From the NCBI GenBank assembly GCA_030247855.1, contig JAPDRN010000119.1, forward strand, positions 62,214 through 102,827: a stretch of DNA of 40,614 nt, read 5' to 3'. The notes beneath the pieces were generated by a model. The model was not told the origin of the DNA and ran no database searches. It saw only the letters and a list, made by a program, of their open reading frames with translations. The position numbers and the translations under genes were made by a program. Origin of the DNA: Knufia peltigerae (lineage: Eukaryota > Ascomycota > Eurotiomycetes > Chaetothyriales > Trichomeriaceae). Below, piece by piece: positions 34,204 to 40,614 of this stretch (positions are counted from its first letter, which is position 1; each line of letters starts with the position of its first letter).

Positions 34204-34712
34204 GGCGTCTCCGTAGGGGCGTGGCCCCTACCACCCCCACAACTTAGACGCTCATCTGGCATTGGGCTGGGCCACAGGATTGTTTCTTCGGGAATGATCT
34301 TTGGAATGCCGCCGCTCCGAATTCTCCATTTGAGCCGATTGTTGTTTCCTGTCACTTTGATGCTGGCCTCTCCTATCTCAACGATTGAATTGCCGCGCAG
34401 TTCAAGGATTTTCACCGTAGATGATCGCCAGCCAACATCGACAGCCAGGTCATAGATGACCTCAGTTTGCGGGCTGGACATTGAGCCGATGATGTCTCCA
34501 TCGCTATTGCTAAAGCAGATGTCCATGAATCGATAGTCCGTGCCATTGACGTCCCCTTCATTGGTCCACGCGTTGGCAAGCATGGCCCTATTCTTCTCGA
34601 TAGCTAGGGCTCGTTGATCCTTAATCCACAAAAATAGCCCCCCAGCTGCAGCCAAGATTGTGACCAGTGAGGCCCCTATTGTGATCCAGCTTTTGAACCC
34701 AGCATCAGCCAT
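34191..34712 (-). CDS. Single-span membrane protein, unknown (phage cargo)
   Basis: 173 aa with a strong AGGAGG ribosome site. One N-terminal membrane helix (about 11-29, IGASLVTILAAAGGLFLWI) and a beta-rich outer or cytoplasmic domain follow. No recognised family. Lower GC than the chromosome and than the DUF3653 gene. It lies downstream of the zot-like remnant on the same strand, a position where inoviruses carry variable genes. Its 3' end runs through a short intergenic element repeated at 36352-36396. Confidence 0.7.
   Translation of the reverse strand: MADAGFKSWITIGASLVTILAAAGGLFLWIKDQRALAIEKNRAMLANAWTNEGDVNGTDYRFMDICFSNSDGDIIGSMSSPQTEVIYDLAVDVGWRSSTVKILELRGNSIVEIGEASIKVTGNNNRLKWRIRSGGIPKIIPEETILWPSPMPDERLSCGGGRGHAPTETPHPR
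34201..34246. repeat. Intergenic element, copy 1 (with 8-bp hairpin)
   Basis: Contains TGAGGCG, a hairpin GTAGGGGC-gtg-GCCCCTAC and a C-rich tail. A diverged copy lies at 36352-36396, in both cases at the 3' end of a minus-strand cargo gene. Confidence 0.5.
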
Positions 34713-34732
34713 CTCATACCTCCTTGGTAACC

Positions 34733-35070
34733 CTAATCATTGTTAGCTCTGCAGCGCAGCCAGCCGCCTGAGCGCGACATGACCTGTTCCCAGCCATTCG
34801 AGAGCCTCCTCATCGCTTGACCGCCAATGCATGCCATTCCAGAGCGCTTGGCCGCATCAGTCCCCTGCGCGGGCAATGCGACAACCTCAGTGGAAGGCTT
34901 CGGGCGTCCTGCCTGCCTGGACTCGCCTTGCAGAGTATTGGCCTCTAGGCCATCGCAGAGTGGCTTCATGCCCGGATGTGGATGATTCGGCCAACGGTAC
35001 TGATCGCAGTTGAATGGCGTAGTGCCAGCCGCCATCGAGTTGTGAGCAGCCCTTGGCGTCGAATATCCAT
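34733..35070 (-). pseudogene. Possible small phage gene, frameshifted near its start
   Basis: A strong GGAGG site precedes an ATG at 35070 whose frame closes after 34 codons. A second frame, open from about 35060 to 34733 (TTPFNCDQYRWPNHPHPGMK then GGQAMRRLSNGWEQVMSRSGGW), has protein-like composition and ends 20 bp before the next gene. A single-base shift near 35060 would explain both. No recognised family. Confidence 0.3.
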
Positions 35071-35120
35071 ATTCCCCTCCAGATTCGGAAGGAATCCTAC
35101 TCGATTTCAGTTATATATAT

Positions 35121-35136
35121 GCGTGACGCATCACGC
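35121..35136. repeat. Near-palindrome GCGTGACGCATCACGC
   Basis: One mismatched position pair; related to the perfect palindrome at 33424. It lies between the zot-like remnant and the following small gene, just after an AT-rich TTATATATAT. Confidence 0.5.
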
Positions 35137-35170
35137 CTTGCGGCGCAAATAGGCCGATGCTGCACCCCTG

Positions 35171-36345
35171 TCAGAAGCTGGCCGGGTATGGCTTCGATTC
35201 TGTGAATGTCCCCATTGGACGATCACCGACGCGCACCAGCGTGCTTCCGTTCGCGGTAAATGTGCCCTGCCCGCCACTGACGCGGACGCCGGCGCCGGCC
35301 TCACTCCCTACGGTCGCAAGGCCCGCGCCCGCGCTCGCGTCGTCTAGGCGATATAGGCGCGAATCCACGTCACGTTGCGGCGCCTGACGCGGCCATGCGG
35401 TGGCAATCACGGTGAAATCCTCGGCGGTCAGCTTCGCCCCGTAGGCGAAGATGCGAACCCGGTAGCCCATGGCAATGAGGGCATCAAAGCTCAGCTGATC
35501 GGCGGTGTTGTTGCTGCTGTCAACCCACTCGACCATGCCGACCTGGCGCTCACCGAAGGACGCCGTAAGCGCCAGTCGGATGCGGTTGGATTTCGACAGC
35601 TGGGCGACATAGCGCTGCTCAGGGCTGAGCTTCGCCAGCGGGTCGGGTTCGGCCTTCTTGACGGGCACGCCGGGCACCTGCGGCGCTGGGTTAGCGGTGC
35701 TAGACGCCTGAGCCTTCATGCCGGGCAGATCGTCTTTCTTCTCTTCCTCCGGCACCAGTCCACCACCGGTCATGAAGAAGCTGATGAAGACCGCCGCACC
35801 CGCGATGCCGATCACGCCAAAAATCGAGCCCTTCAGTGCCAGCGCCTTCCAGATGTTGGTGCCGCCCTCCTCATACACCTCGGTGTTCTCCGCCCCCACC
35901 GCGTAGCCGTGGTAGAGCGGGTAAATCTCTGGGTCGTATTTCTCGGTCTTGCCCCCCTGCCCGCTCATATTTGCCCGGCGAGGTGGTATGGAAGAAGGTC
36001 ACCCGATATCGGTTCTTCATGCCGACCGCAGTGAGCTTCTGGAAGACGTTCTTGCGCTCGATGCGCGCACGCACAGCCTGATGCGCACGATTGATCCACT
36101 GCGTCATGATCACCGCATCGCCACCGTTCTGGCCGAGCAGCGCCCAGAAGTTCTCCACGGCATCGGGTAGAGGTTGCCGCTGTGCCACGTAGAACTCATG
36201 GACCTCATCAATGACGCACAGCGAGTCCTTGAATTGATCCGGGATGCACCACTGGCTGGTGACGTCATCCTTGTAGCAAGCGAACGTGCTGGCGACCGAG
36301 AACGGCGGTTGGGCGCGGGCGTATCCGGTCCCGACGCCGAACTAG
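35171..36345 (-). pseudogene. Zot/pI-type inovirus assembly ATPase gene, 5'-truncated and frameshifted
   Basis: Family: the Zot/gp-I inner-membrane ATPase that extrudes filamentous phage. The surviving part has the Walker B region (CVIDEVHEF, about 36210) and the MTQW sensor region, then, after a frame change at a run of six C on the plus strand (35952-35957), the membrane segment (VIGIAGAAVFISFFM) and the periplasmic domain to the stop. The 5' third with Walker A is absent; homology ends near 36345, next to an intergenic element. Two independent breaks make it a pseudogene. The 'toxin' label belongs to the Vibrio homologue; here the protein would be a phage assembly factor. Confidence 0.8.
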
Positions 36346-36351
36346 CGCGTG

Positions 36352-36396
36352 TGAGGCGCACCCGTTAGGCGCAGCCCCTACACCCCGGCAGTTCTA
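36352..36396. repeat. Intergenic element, copy 2
   Basis: Shares TGAGGCG, CCGT, AGGnGC, GCCCCTAC and the C-rich tail with 34201-34246. It marks the exact place where zot homology is lost. Confidence 0.5.
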
Positions 36397-36926
36397 AAAA
36401 TCGGCCCCCACGCGGTGACAATGACGCAGATCACGGCTGCAAGGGCCTGGACCATGCAGAGAGTTTTAGTCCACTCAACTGCACGGATTAAAGTATCCCG
36501 GCTGGCTATGTCGAGAGGCTTCTCAAGGACGCCCCTTATCCGGCGGCGCAGGTGCCAAGGCAATAGATGGACAATTGCGAGCTGGACGCCTTGTGGCAAA
36601 GGGTCAACGTGTGACGGCATCTTGTCGCCAAATGTTTGAATAGCCTGTTCGTATGCGTCCCGAGCGGCATTGTGGCTAATTAGGCGATATTTGACCCAGA
36701 AGCCCAGCATTATGCTGAGGCCAAGGGTGTTCAAGAGCGGAAGAACACCGCTGCCCAGAACGAGCGTCACGCCGTCTGGATTGGAGAGCACGAGGGCGAA
36801 GGCTGCAGCGCAGCCACCCGTAATCCAAGCGGAAAACTGCCCAGCCTCTTTGGCTACGCTAAATGCGGCTGCCCTGCAAATTGCCACCGCGGCCGCCTTC
36901 TCCCCCTCGGTTGGTGAAGTGCTCAT
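36378..36926 (-). CDS. Multi-span membrane protein, unknown (phage cargo)
   Basis: 182 aa from the Met behind an AAGGGGAAAGG site. About three hydrophobic segments (AWITGGCAAAFALVL near 32, GVLPLLNTLGLSIMLGFWV near 60, MVQALAAVICVIVTAWGPIF near 158) and an amphipathic middle (LLPWHLRRRIRGVLEKP). No recognised family. Moderate GC, below the core genes. It lies between the truncated zot and an IS fragment. The frame is open to 36977, but the upstream part has no ribosome site. Confidence 0.65.
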   Translation of the reverse strand: MSTSPTEGEKAAAVAICRAAAFSVAKEAGQFSAWITGGCAAAFALVLSNPDGVTLVLGSGVLPLLNTLGLSIMLGFWVKYRLISHNAARDAYEQAIQTFGDKMPSHVDPLPQGVQLAIVHLLPWHLRRRIRGVLEKPLDIASRDTLIRAVEWTKTLCMVQALAAVICVIVTAWGPIFRTAGV

Positions 36927-37049
36927 CCTTTCCCCTTGCGTTCGGCTTAAATGATCAAGGAATCCTAATGCCGACATAACGTAGACATAGGCCGTTCGCC
37001 AACAGAGATGACTGCACCCAGCATAGAGCCAGGCGATGCGTGTACGACC

Positions 37050-37143
37050 TGAGTGGATGCAAGCTGACTGTCGGTGAATCGCGACTTCTTCATGGGATCT
37101 CCTCGGGTTAGGTTACGAGAAAATTCCACTTCTGGCTGCGGCC
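37050..37143 (-). mobile_element. IS3-family remnant: left end and transposase start
   Basis: On the minus strand an end-like sequence (GGCCGCAGCCAGAAGTGGAA) leads to GAGGAGATCCC-ATG and the codons for MKKSRFTDSQ, the common start of IS3-family OrfA proteins (ATG at 37093). Homology stops after about ten codons, so only the left tip survives; the exact inner border is uncertain. I see nothing else in 36950-37254. Confidence 0.6.
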
Positions 37144-37254
37144 AACCTGCGGGGGATTACCCAAGGTTCTGGCTTTGAACAGCGTCGTAGGGACGGTGCA
37201 GGGTGGCAGTTCGACCAGGTAGGCCAAGAAGTGCTAATCCAGCTAACCGTAAGT

Positions 37255-37947
37255 TTAATGATCCAGGGCGCCGTGCGCGAGCCTTCCCTTCACCTCCAAC
37301 AGCGCGAAATCCAATATCTGATAGGCCACCCGTACCGCAGCGGCGTAGCCGGCCGCGACGACAAACAGCCCAGCGAACGAGATTGTGGCAGCAATGGCTG
37401 GGAAGATGCTCGCCTTCAAAGTGTCCGGCGAAATAGCCGGGGAAAGCACGCGTGCCGTGACAAGCCAAAACAAGGCACCCCAGAGGATGCCAACAAACCA
37501 GTTGAAACGCGCCATTCGCTCGGTCGTTTGCGTTTTCACGAGTTGCACCCCCGAGGACAAACGCTCCAACTCCGCCTGATCCTTCACAAATTCCCCGATA
37601 GCGCCTGCAAGCATTCCAATAGACCTTGCGGTGACACCAGCAAGGACCGTCCGAGTAGGAAGGCCGAAGTAGACGCTAACAACGCTCAGCGCGAGCGCGG
37701 CGAGGACCATGACAGGATCGAAAGCCGTCTCGAGAAGGAAGAGTCCAATCACGAAGATAAACGTAAGGACGAAGATCCAGAGCAGACGTTTCCAGATGAT
37801 GCCGAAGCCACTCATGACTAACCATGGGCCGACTAAAAGCTCCTCTGAAAGTGCGCGCAGCCCGTCTTCCTTCACCCAAAGCGGTGGTCGGTCGACGACC
37901 GCGTATTCCGCGAGTCTGACTACTGACCGGATCTTCTCAAACTCCAT
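37255..37947 (-). CDS. Polytopic membrane protein, unknown (phage cargo)
   Basis: 230 aa with a very strong AGGAGGAG ribosome site. Hydrophobic segments near 50-75 (LLWIFVLTFIFVIGLFLL), 78-96, 150-170 and 185-212, with an amphipathic region (115-145) between. No recognised family. GC is well below the flanking core genes. It is the outermost cargo gene before chromosomal sequence resumes. Confidence 0.7.
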   Translation of the reverse strand: MEFEKIRSVVRLAEYAVVDRPPLWVKEDGLRALSEELLVGPWLVMSGFGIIWKRLLWIFVLTFIFVIGLFLLETAFDPVMVLAALALSVVSVYFGLPTRTVLAGVTARSIGMLAGAIGEFVKDQAELERLSSGVQLVKTQTTERMARFNWFVGILWGALFWLVTARVLSPAISPDTLKASIFPAIAATISFAGLFVVAAGYAAAVRVAYQILDFALLEVKGRLAHGALDH

Positions 37948-37984
37948 TTCTCCTCCTTTGAATCACCCAGTTCCTTTCCTTCAA

Positions 37985-38008
37985 GACCCAGCAGGTCTGC
38001 TCTGGGTC
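37985..38008. terminator. Hairpin upstream of the TPR gene
   Basis: GACCCAG...CTGGGTC with an inner AGC/GCT pair; a possible terminator between divergent units. Confidence 0.4.
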
Positions 38009-38030
38009 GGATAAGGCCCGAGCCAAGTGC

Positions 38031-38044
38031 CGCGACGCGTCACG
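38031..38044. repeat. Near-palindrome CGCGACGCGTCACG
   Basis: One base different from the perfect palindrome at 33424-33437; the two bracket dif and the whole phage remnant. Confidence 0.5.
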
Positions 38045-38117
38045 ACCGATCAACGCCCATTGGCGCCCCACCCCACTCCCCCTATAGTGCCAGTCCTTAC
38101 AAGGACCAGGCACCAAT

Positions 38118-38873
38118 ATGCCCTACATCGGAATCGGACTCCACGTACTGGCAGCTATCTATTTCGCAGTCCACGCCATCCGCTCAGGCCAGAGCCTCTA
38201 CTGGCTCATCCTGCTCTTCTCGTTCCCACTGCTCGGCAGCGTCGTCTACTTCCTGGCGATCTACTTCCCGGAAGTCCGTCACTCGCGCGGCGCCCGGCAG
38301 GTCGTCCGCTCCGCCAAGCAGCTCATGGACCCGGGCCAGGACCTGCGCAACGCTCGCACCGAGCTGGCGCGCACGCCCACCGTGCAGAACCGGGTTCGCC
38401 TGGGCATGACGCTGCTGGATGCCGGCCAGGCCGAGGAAGCCAGAACCCTGCTTGAGCAGGCAGCCGGCTCGCCGCTGGGCGACGACCCCTACATCCTGAC
38501 CGGCCTGGCACGTGCTCGCCTCGAGTCCGGGCACGCCGCACTTGCGGTGGAGACGCTGGACGGCCTGTTCGCCCGCCATCCGGATGTGCGCCGCAAGCCG
38601 GAACAGACCCTGCTTTACGCGCAGGCATTGGCAACCGCCCAAGCCCCCGGCGCCCGCGCCGCGTTCGAGCGCGCCGTGGAATGCGGGAACGACGCGGCCG
38701 CCCGCTGCCTCTACGCCGAGTGGCTGATGGCACAGCCGCAGCCCGCCGACCGCGAGCAGGCCCGCAGCCTGTTCGCCAGCATCATCGATGATGCCCAGCA
38801 CTGGTCGCGCCACGCTCGCAGCCACAATGCCGCATGGTTGGAGCGGACCAAGGTCGCGTTGAAGGGTTACTGA
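38118..38873 (+). CDS. Membrane-anchored TPR protein
   Basis: 251 aa. Two N-terminal membrane helices (about 3-20 and 27-50, IGIGLHVLAAIYFAVHAI; LYWLILLFSFPLLGSVVYFLAIYF), like the PLDc_N-type anchor, then tetratricopeptide-like repeats (75-240: RVRLGMTLLDAGQAEEARTLLEQA, YILTGLARARLESGHAALAVETLDGLF, ARCLYAEWLMAQ). It is probably an inner-membrane scaffold. Core-like GC. It is the first chromosomal gene to the right of the phage remnant. Confidence 0.75.
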   Translation: MPYIGIGLHVLAAIYFAVHAIRSGQSLYWLILLFSFPLLGSVVYFLAIYFPEVRHSRGARQVVRSAKQLMDPGQDLRNARTELARTPTVQNRVRLGMTLLDAGQAEEARTLLEQAAGSPLGDDPYILTGLARARLESGHAALAVETLDGLFARHPDVRRKPEQTLLYAQALATAQAPGARAAFERAVECGNDAAARCLYAEWLMAQPQPADREQARSLFASIIDDAQHWSRHARSHNAAWLERTKVALKGY

Positions 38874-39076
38874 CGCCTGGCAGGCTTTGGCGATCCTGTC
38901 GCATTCGCCTCGCTCACAGCCTCGCCGGTCGGATGCTGATACTCGCTAGGCTTGCACCACCGGCATCGCGGATAGTCTTGCAGCACAAGGCTCCAGCCGC
39001 ATAGCGTCGTATGCAACGATTCTGAAAACGTCGAAAACGGTGACGGCATTGCCCTTACTGTATTGGCATCGCGCAC
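38867..39076 (-). CDS. Small protein behind a shared leader element, unknown
   Basis: 69 aa from a GTG. Contains SESLHTTLCGWSLVLQDYPR then CRWCKPSEYQHPTGEA, a Cys-rich natural-looking core. The GCAAGGA in front belongs to a leader arrangement mirrored at the next gene on the other strand. Another start (ATG at 39049) is possible. No recognised family; the 3' end overlaps the TPR gene's last codons by 7 bp. Confidence 0.4.
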   Translation of the reverse strand: MRDANTVRAMPSPFSTFSESLHTTLCGWSLVLQDYPRCRWCKPSEYQHPTGEAVSEANATGSPKPARRQ

Positions 39077-39078
39077 AA

Positions 39079-39331
39079 CCGGGCGTATTCCTTGCCATGC
39101 CACCGAAAACGGGTGGTCGGGCTTCGAAACCCCGGTTGTGTGGTTGATGTTTACGCTTGCCAGCCGGCACCACCACCACGTGGTGCCGGCTGGCAATCCG
39201 TCTGCCGGCTATGGCGGGCGGTGCGTGGGGGCCTCGCGCCCGCCCGGTTAACCACACACGGGGTTTCGAACCACGCATCGTCCGCCACCTTTTATCGGTG
39301 GCGGCTTCTGCCTGCACGCAAGGAGCCCCGC
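39079..39331. promoter_or_regulatory. Head-to-head leader elements around a perfect palindrome
   Basis: Two related leaders face away from each other. Each has an AACCACACA...GGGGTTTCGAA block (39122-39144 reversed; 39249-39269), then a CCACC/GGTGG-type hairpin with an A/T-rich loop (the right one CCGCCACC-ttttatc-GGTGGCGG), then GCAAGGA before a small gene. Between them lies a palindrome with 17-bp perfect arms and a 6-nt loop (39157-39196). Confidence 0.6.
39157..39196. repeat. Perfect inverted repeat, 17-bp arms
   Basis: Arm TTGCCAGCCGGCACCAC, loop CACCAC, then the exact complement. It is longer than the other REP stems in this window. Confidence 0.85.
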
Positions 39332-39688
39332 ATGACCACGCCCTACTCCCCTGCCCCACAGCCCATCCACGAGGCATCCTCGGCCGGGCCTGCCGTGGAT
39401 CCCAACACACTCATCGCGCTGCTGCACAGCATCGGCTCGGGCGTGGCCGCCAACGGCCAGCCCTGGCCAGAGCGGCATCAGCTGCGTGGCCGGCAGATGG
39501 CGCTGGCCGATGCCGACTGCTCGCTGACGGGCCTGCGCGTGGTGCTGGAAGTGCTGCTGGCGGCAGAACGCACCCGCCAGAATGGTGAGCCGGAGCAGTA
39601 CGTCGGCGACCGGGTGATGGAAGGGCTGATCATGGCCGGCCTGGGGCTCGCAGCGCACGCAAGCGAACGGCTGCAGCCGGCAGAGTGA
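39332..39688 (+). CDS. Small DUF3077-like protein
   Basis: 118 aa with AAGGAG 7 nt before the ATG. A disordered Pro/Ser N-terminus (1-22) leads to helices: DPNTLIALLHSIGSGVAANG, LTGLRVVLEVLLAAERTR, VMEGLIMAGLGLAAHASERL. Architecture resembles the small DUF3077/DUF6124-type proteins of pseudomonads, but the match is by shape only. The hairpin in its leader (39278-39300) may control translation. Confidence 0.6.
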   Translation: MTTPYSPAPQPIHEASSAGPAVDPNTLIALLHSIGSGVAANGQPWPERHQLRGRQMALADADCSLTGLRVVLEVLLAAERTRQNGEPEQYVGDRVMEGLIMAGLGLAAHASERLQPAE

Positions 39689-39712
39689 AGGATCACATCG
39701 GTGGGGCCTGAA

Positions 39713-40189
39713 ATGAAGGTGCGCCACGGGGTGATGTGGGCACTCTTTCTGGCGCTTGTCGTTGCAGTACAGATCCATTCGCCAGAGCCTGTTGAGCCGG
39801 AAGTGCTCGCGTACCGTGATGTACCCGATGAGACATTTTGGATGCTGCGCCGCCACGCGCTTCGATTCGCGGAGGCGCGGGCGCGGGAGGGTTTCGAGTT
39901 CCTGGATGGGACGTCCGGTTCGGCTTCCTTCCAGATCCAGTGCAAGGGTGTGCCGGTGCTGCACGTGGAGAGGCAGCCGCCGCTTCTGCTGATCCGGGTT
40001 GCGCTGGGCACCGAGCATCGGGCGCCTGCGATCTTCCCCTTGCAGGCCACGCTGCAATGGTCCTTGGTGCCGTTGAGCTATCTGGAGCAGGTCCTGTCTG
40101 GCGTGCAGGAACCTGCGCTGCAGGATCGGCTGCTACTGACGCTTGCTGGCGATGTACCTGAGGATGCGCGGTGTGGCGTGCGGAGGTAG
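39713..40189 (+). CDS. Small membrane-anchored or exported protein, unknown
   Basis: 158 aa from ATG 39713. One N-terminal hydrophobic segment (MKVRHGVMWALFLALVVAVQI), then a single domain with FWMLRRHALRFAEARAREGFEF and PPLLLIRVALGTEHR. No family recognised. A GTG at 39701 is the alternative start. It is 25 bp after the previous gene, probably cotranscribed. Confidence 0.6.
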   Translation: MKVRHGVMWALFLALVVAVQIHSPEPVEPEVLAYRDVPDETFWMLRRHALRFAEARAREGFEFLDGTSGSASFQIQCKGVPVLHVERQPPLLLIRVALGTEHRAPAIFPLQATLQWSLVPLSYLEQVLSGVQEPALQDRLLLTLAGDVPEDARCGVRR

Positions 40190-40216
40190 TAGTACAACCC
40201 CGGCGACGCCACCGCC

Positions 40217-40614
40217 TCACCCACCCTGCCTCAGCTCGCGCGCAAGGAACGGCGCCGTCCTGCTTCCCTTGGCGCGCGCCACCTGCTGCGGCGTTCCCTT
40301 CGCCACGATGGTGCCGCCCGCAGCGCCTGCGCCAGGCCCGACGTCAATCACCCAGTCCGCCTGCACAACCGCGCGCATGTCATGTTCAATCATCACCACC
40401 GTATTGCCCGCGTCCACCAGTCGCTGCAGTTGCACCAGCAGCCTGTCCGCGTCCGATGCATGCAGGCCGGTGGTGGGTTCGTCCAGTACGTAAAGCGTGC
40501 GCCCGCGTTGGCTGCGCTGCAGCTCGGTCGCCAGTTTGATGCGCTGTGCTTCACCGCCTGAAAGTTCCGTGGCTGGCTGGCCCAGCCGCAGGTACCCCAG
40601 GCCGATTTCCTGCA
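40217..40614 (-). CDS. UvrA-type excinuclease ABC subunit A, C-terminal part
   Basis: The C-terminal 131 residues; the gene continues past the window end. ABC signature LSGGEAQRIKLATEL near the window edge, Walker B LYVLDEPTTGLHASD, H-loop MIEHDMRAVVQADWVIDVGPGAG, and GTIVAKGTPQQVA. These are the ABC-II features of UvrA. LATELQRSQRGRT and the short tail (FLARELRQGG) fit a UvrA2-like paralogue as well as uvrA, so no symbol is given. Confidence 0.85.
   Translation of the reverse strand, partial: QEIGLGYLRLGQPATELSGGEAQRIKLATELQRSQRGRTLYVLDEPTTGLHASDADRLLVQLQRLVDAGNTVVMIEHDMRAVVQADWVIDVGPGAGAAGGTIVAKGTPQQVARAKGSRTAPFLARELRQGG

Larger units (their letters stand above)
35265..39356 (-). other. 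KOPS-type octamers, right arm
   Basis: Three minus-strand copies (35265-35272, 35955-35962, 39349-39356) and no plus-strand copy after dif, so these also point to dif. The first two lie inside the zot-like remnant. Confidence 0.6.

Noticed and set aside
35104..35124. ATTTCAGTTATATATATGCG as a second dif/att site
   Set aside because: It shares only the ATTT and ATGCG ends with dif; the central region does not fit XerC/XerD arms.
39079..39331. CRISPR array or integron attC array
   Set aside because: There are only two inverted leader copies and one palindrome; no regular spacers, no integrase and no repeated cassette ends.

Overview
The window is high-GC gammaproteobacterial chromosome, most likely Stenotrophomonas (maltophilia group, Xanthomonadaceae). 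I infer this from the protein types, from the GTAG-headed palindromic repeats (SMAG-like REPs), and from the order clpS/clpA - infA - aat - trxB - ftsK - lolA - rarA. It is ordinary core chromosome with several accessory patches, and it appears to lie at the replication terminus. A dif/Xer site (about 33702-33729) shares a 20-bp core with E. coli dif. The KOPS-type octamer GGGNAGGG points toward it from both sides (15 of 16 copies found by eye).

Layout. 1-5.4 kb: protein quality control and translation, with the N-degron set clpS, clpA and aat plus infA, interrupted by an APH(6)-like kinase. 5.4-9.6 kb: a Cys-rich hypothetical, a FemAB-like acyltransferase and a secreted amidase of atypical composition. 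9.7-17.5 kb: trxB, ftsK, a DUF3857/transglutaminase protein, lolA and rarA, with a five-unit REP cluster before rarA. 17.6-18.4 kb: a broken DUF805 gene and a periplasmic OB-fold-like protein. 18.6-24.1 kb: an iron/heme block of esterase, YncE-like propeller and heme-type ABC transporter (binding lipoprotein, permease, ATPase), with a weak Fur-box-like site upstream. 24.2-26.4 kb: a secreted hypothetical whose last 144 bp are repeated 1.46 kb downstream, flanking a lower-GC LprI-like gene. 26.4-28.8 kb: an EF-G paralogue behind a leader holding a terminator hairpin, a 14-codon uORF and a second hairpin. 29-33.2 kb: an AT-hook mini-protein, a SapC-family protein and a BvgS/EvgS-like hybrid kinase with its LuxR-type regulator.

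33.4-38.0 kb: dif, followed by an eroded filamentous (inovirus) prophage. It holds a DUF3653 gene, a 5'-truncated and frameshifted Zot/pI-type assembly gene, three unassigned minus-strand membrane-protein genes with strong ribosome binding sites and lower GC, and an IS3-family start fragment. 38.1-40.6 kb: a TPR membrane protein, two small genes behind head-to-head related leader elements around a perfect 17-bp-stem palindrome, a small exported hypothetical, and the C-terminal end of a UvrA-type excinuclease running off the window.

How the genes fit together: Aat, ClpS and ClpA act in one pathway (Leu/Phe tagging, recognition, unfolding for ClpP). The heme block forms one uptake route. FtsK translocates toward dif along KOPS and activates XerCD, and both ftsK and dif are present here. 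Inoviruses commonly use dif for integration, which explains the phage remnant. No rRNA, tRNA or CRISPR array was seen.
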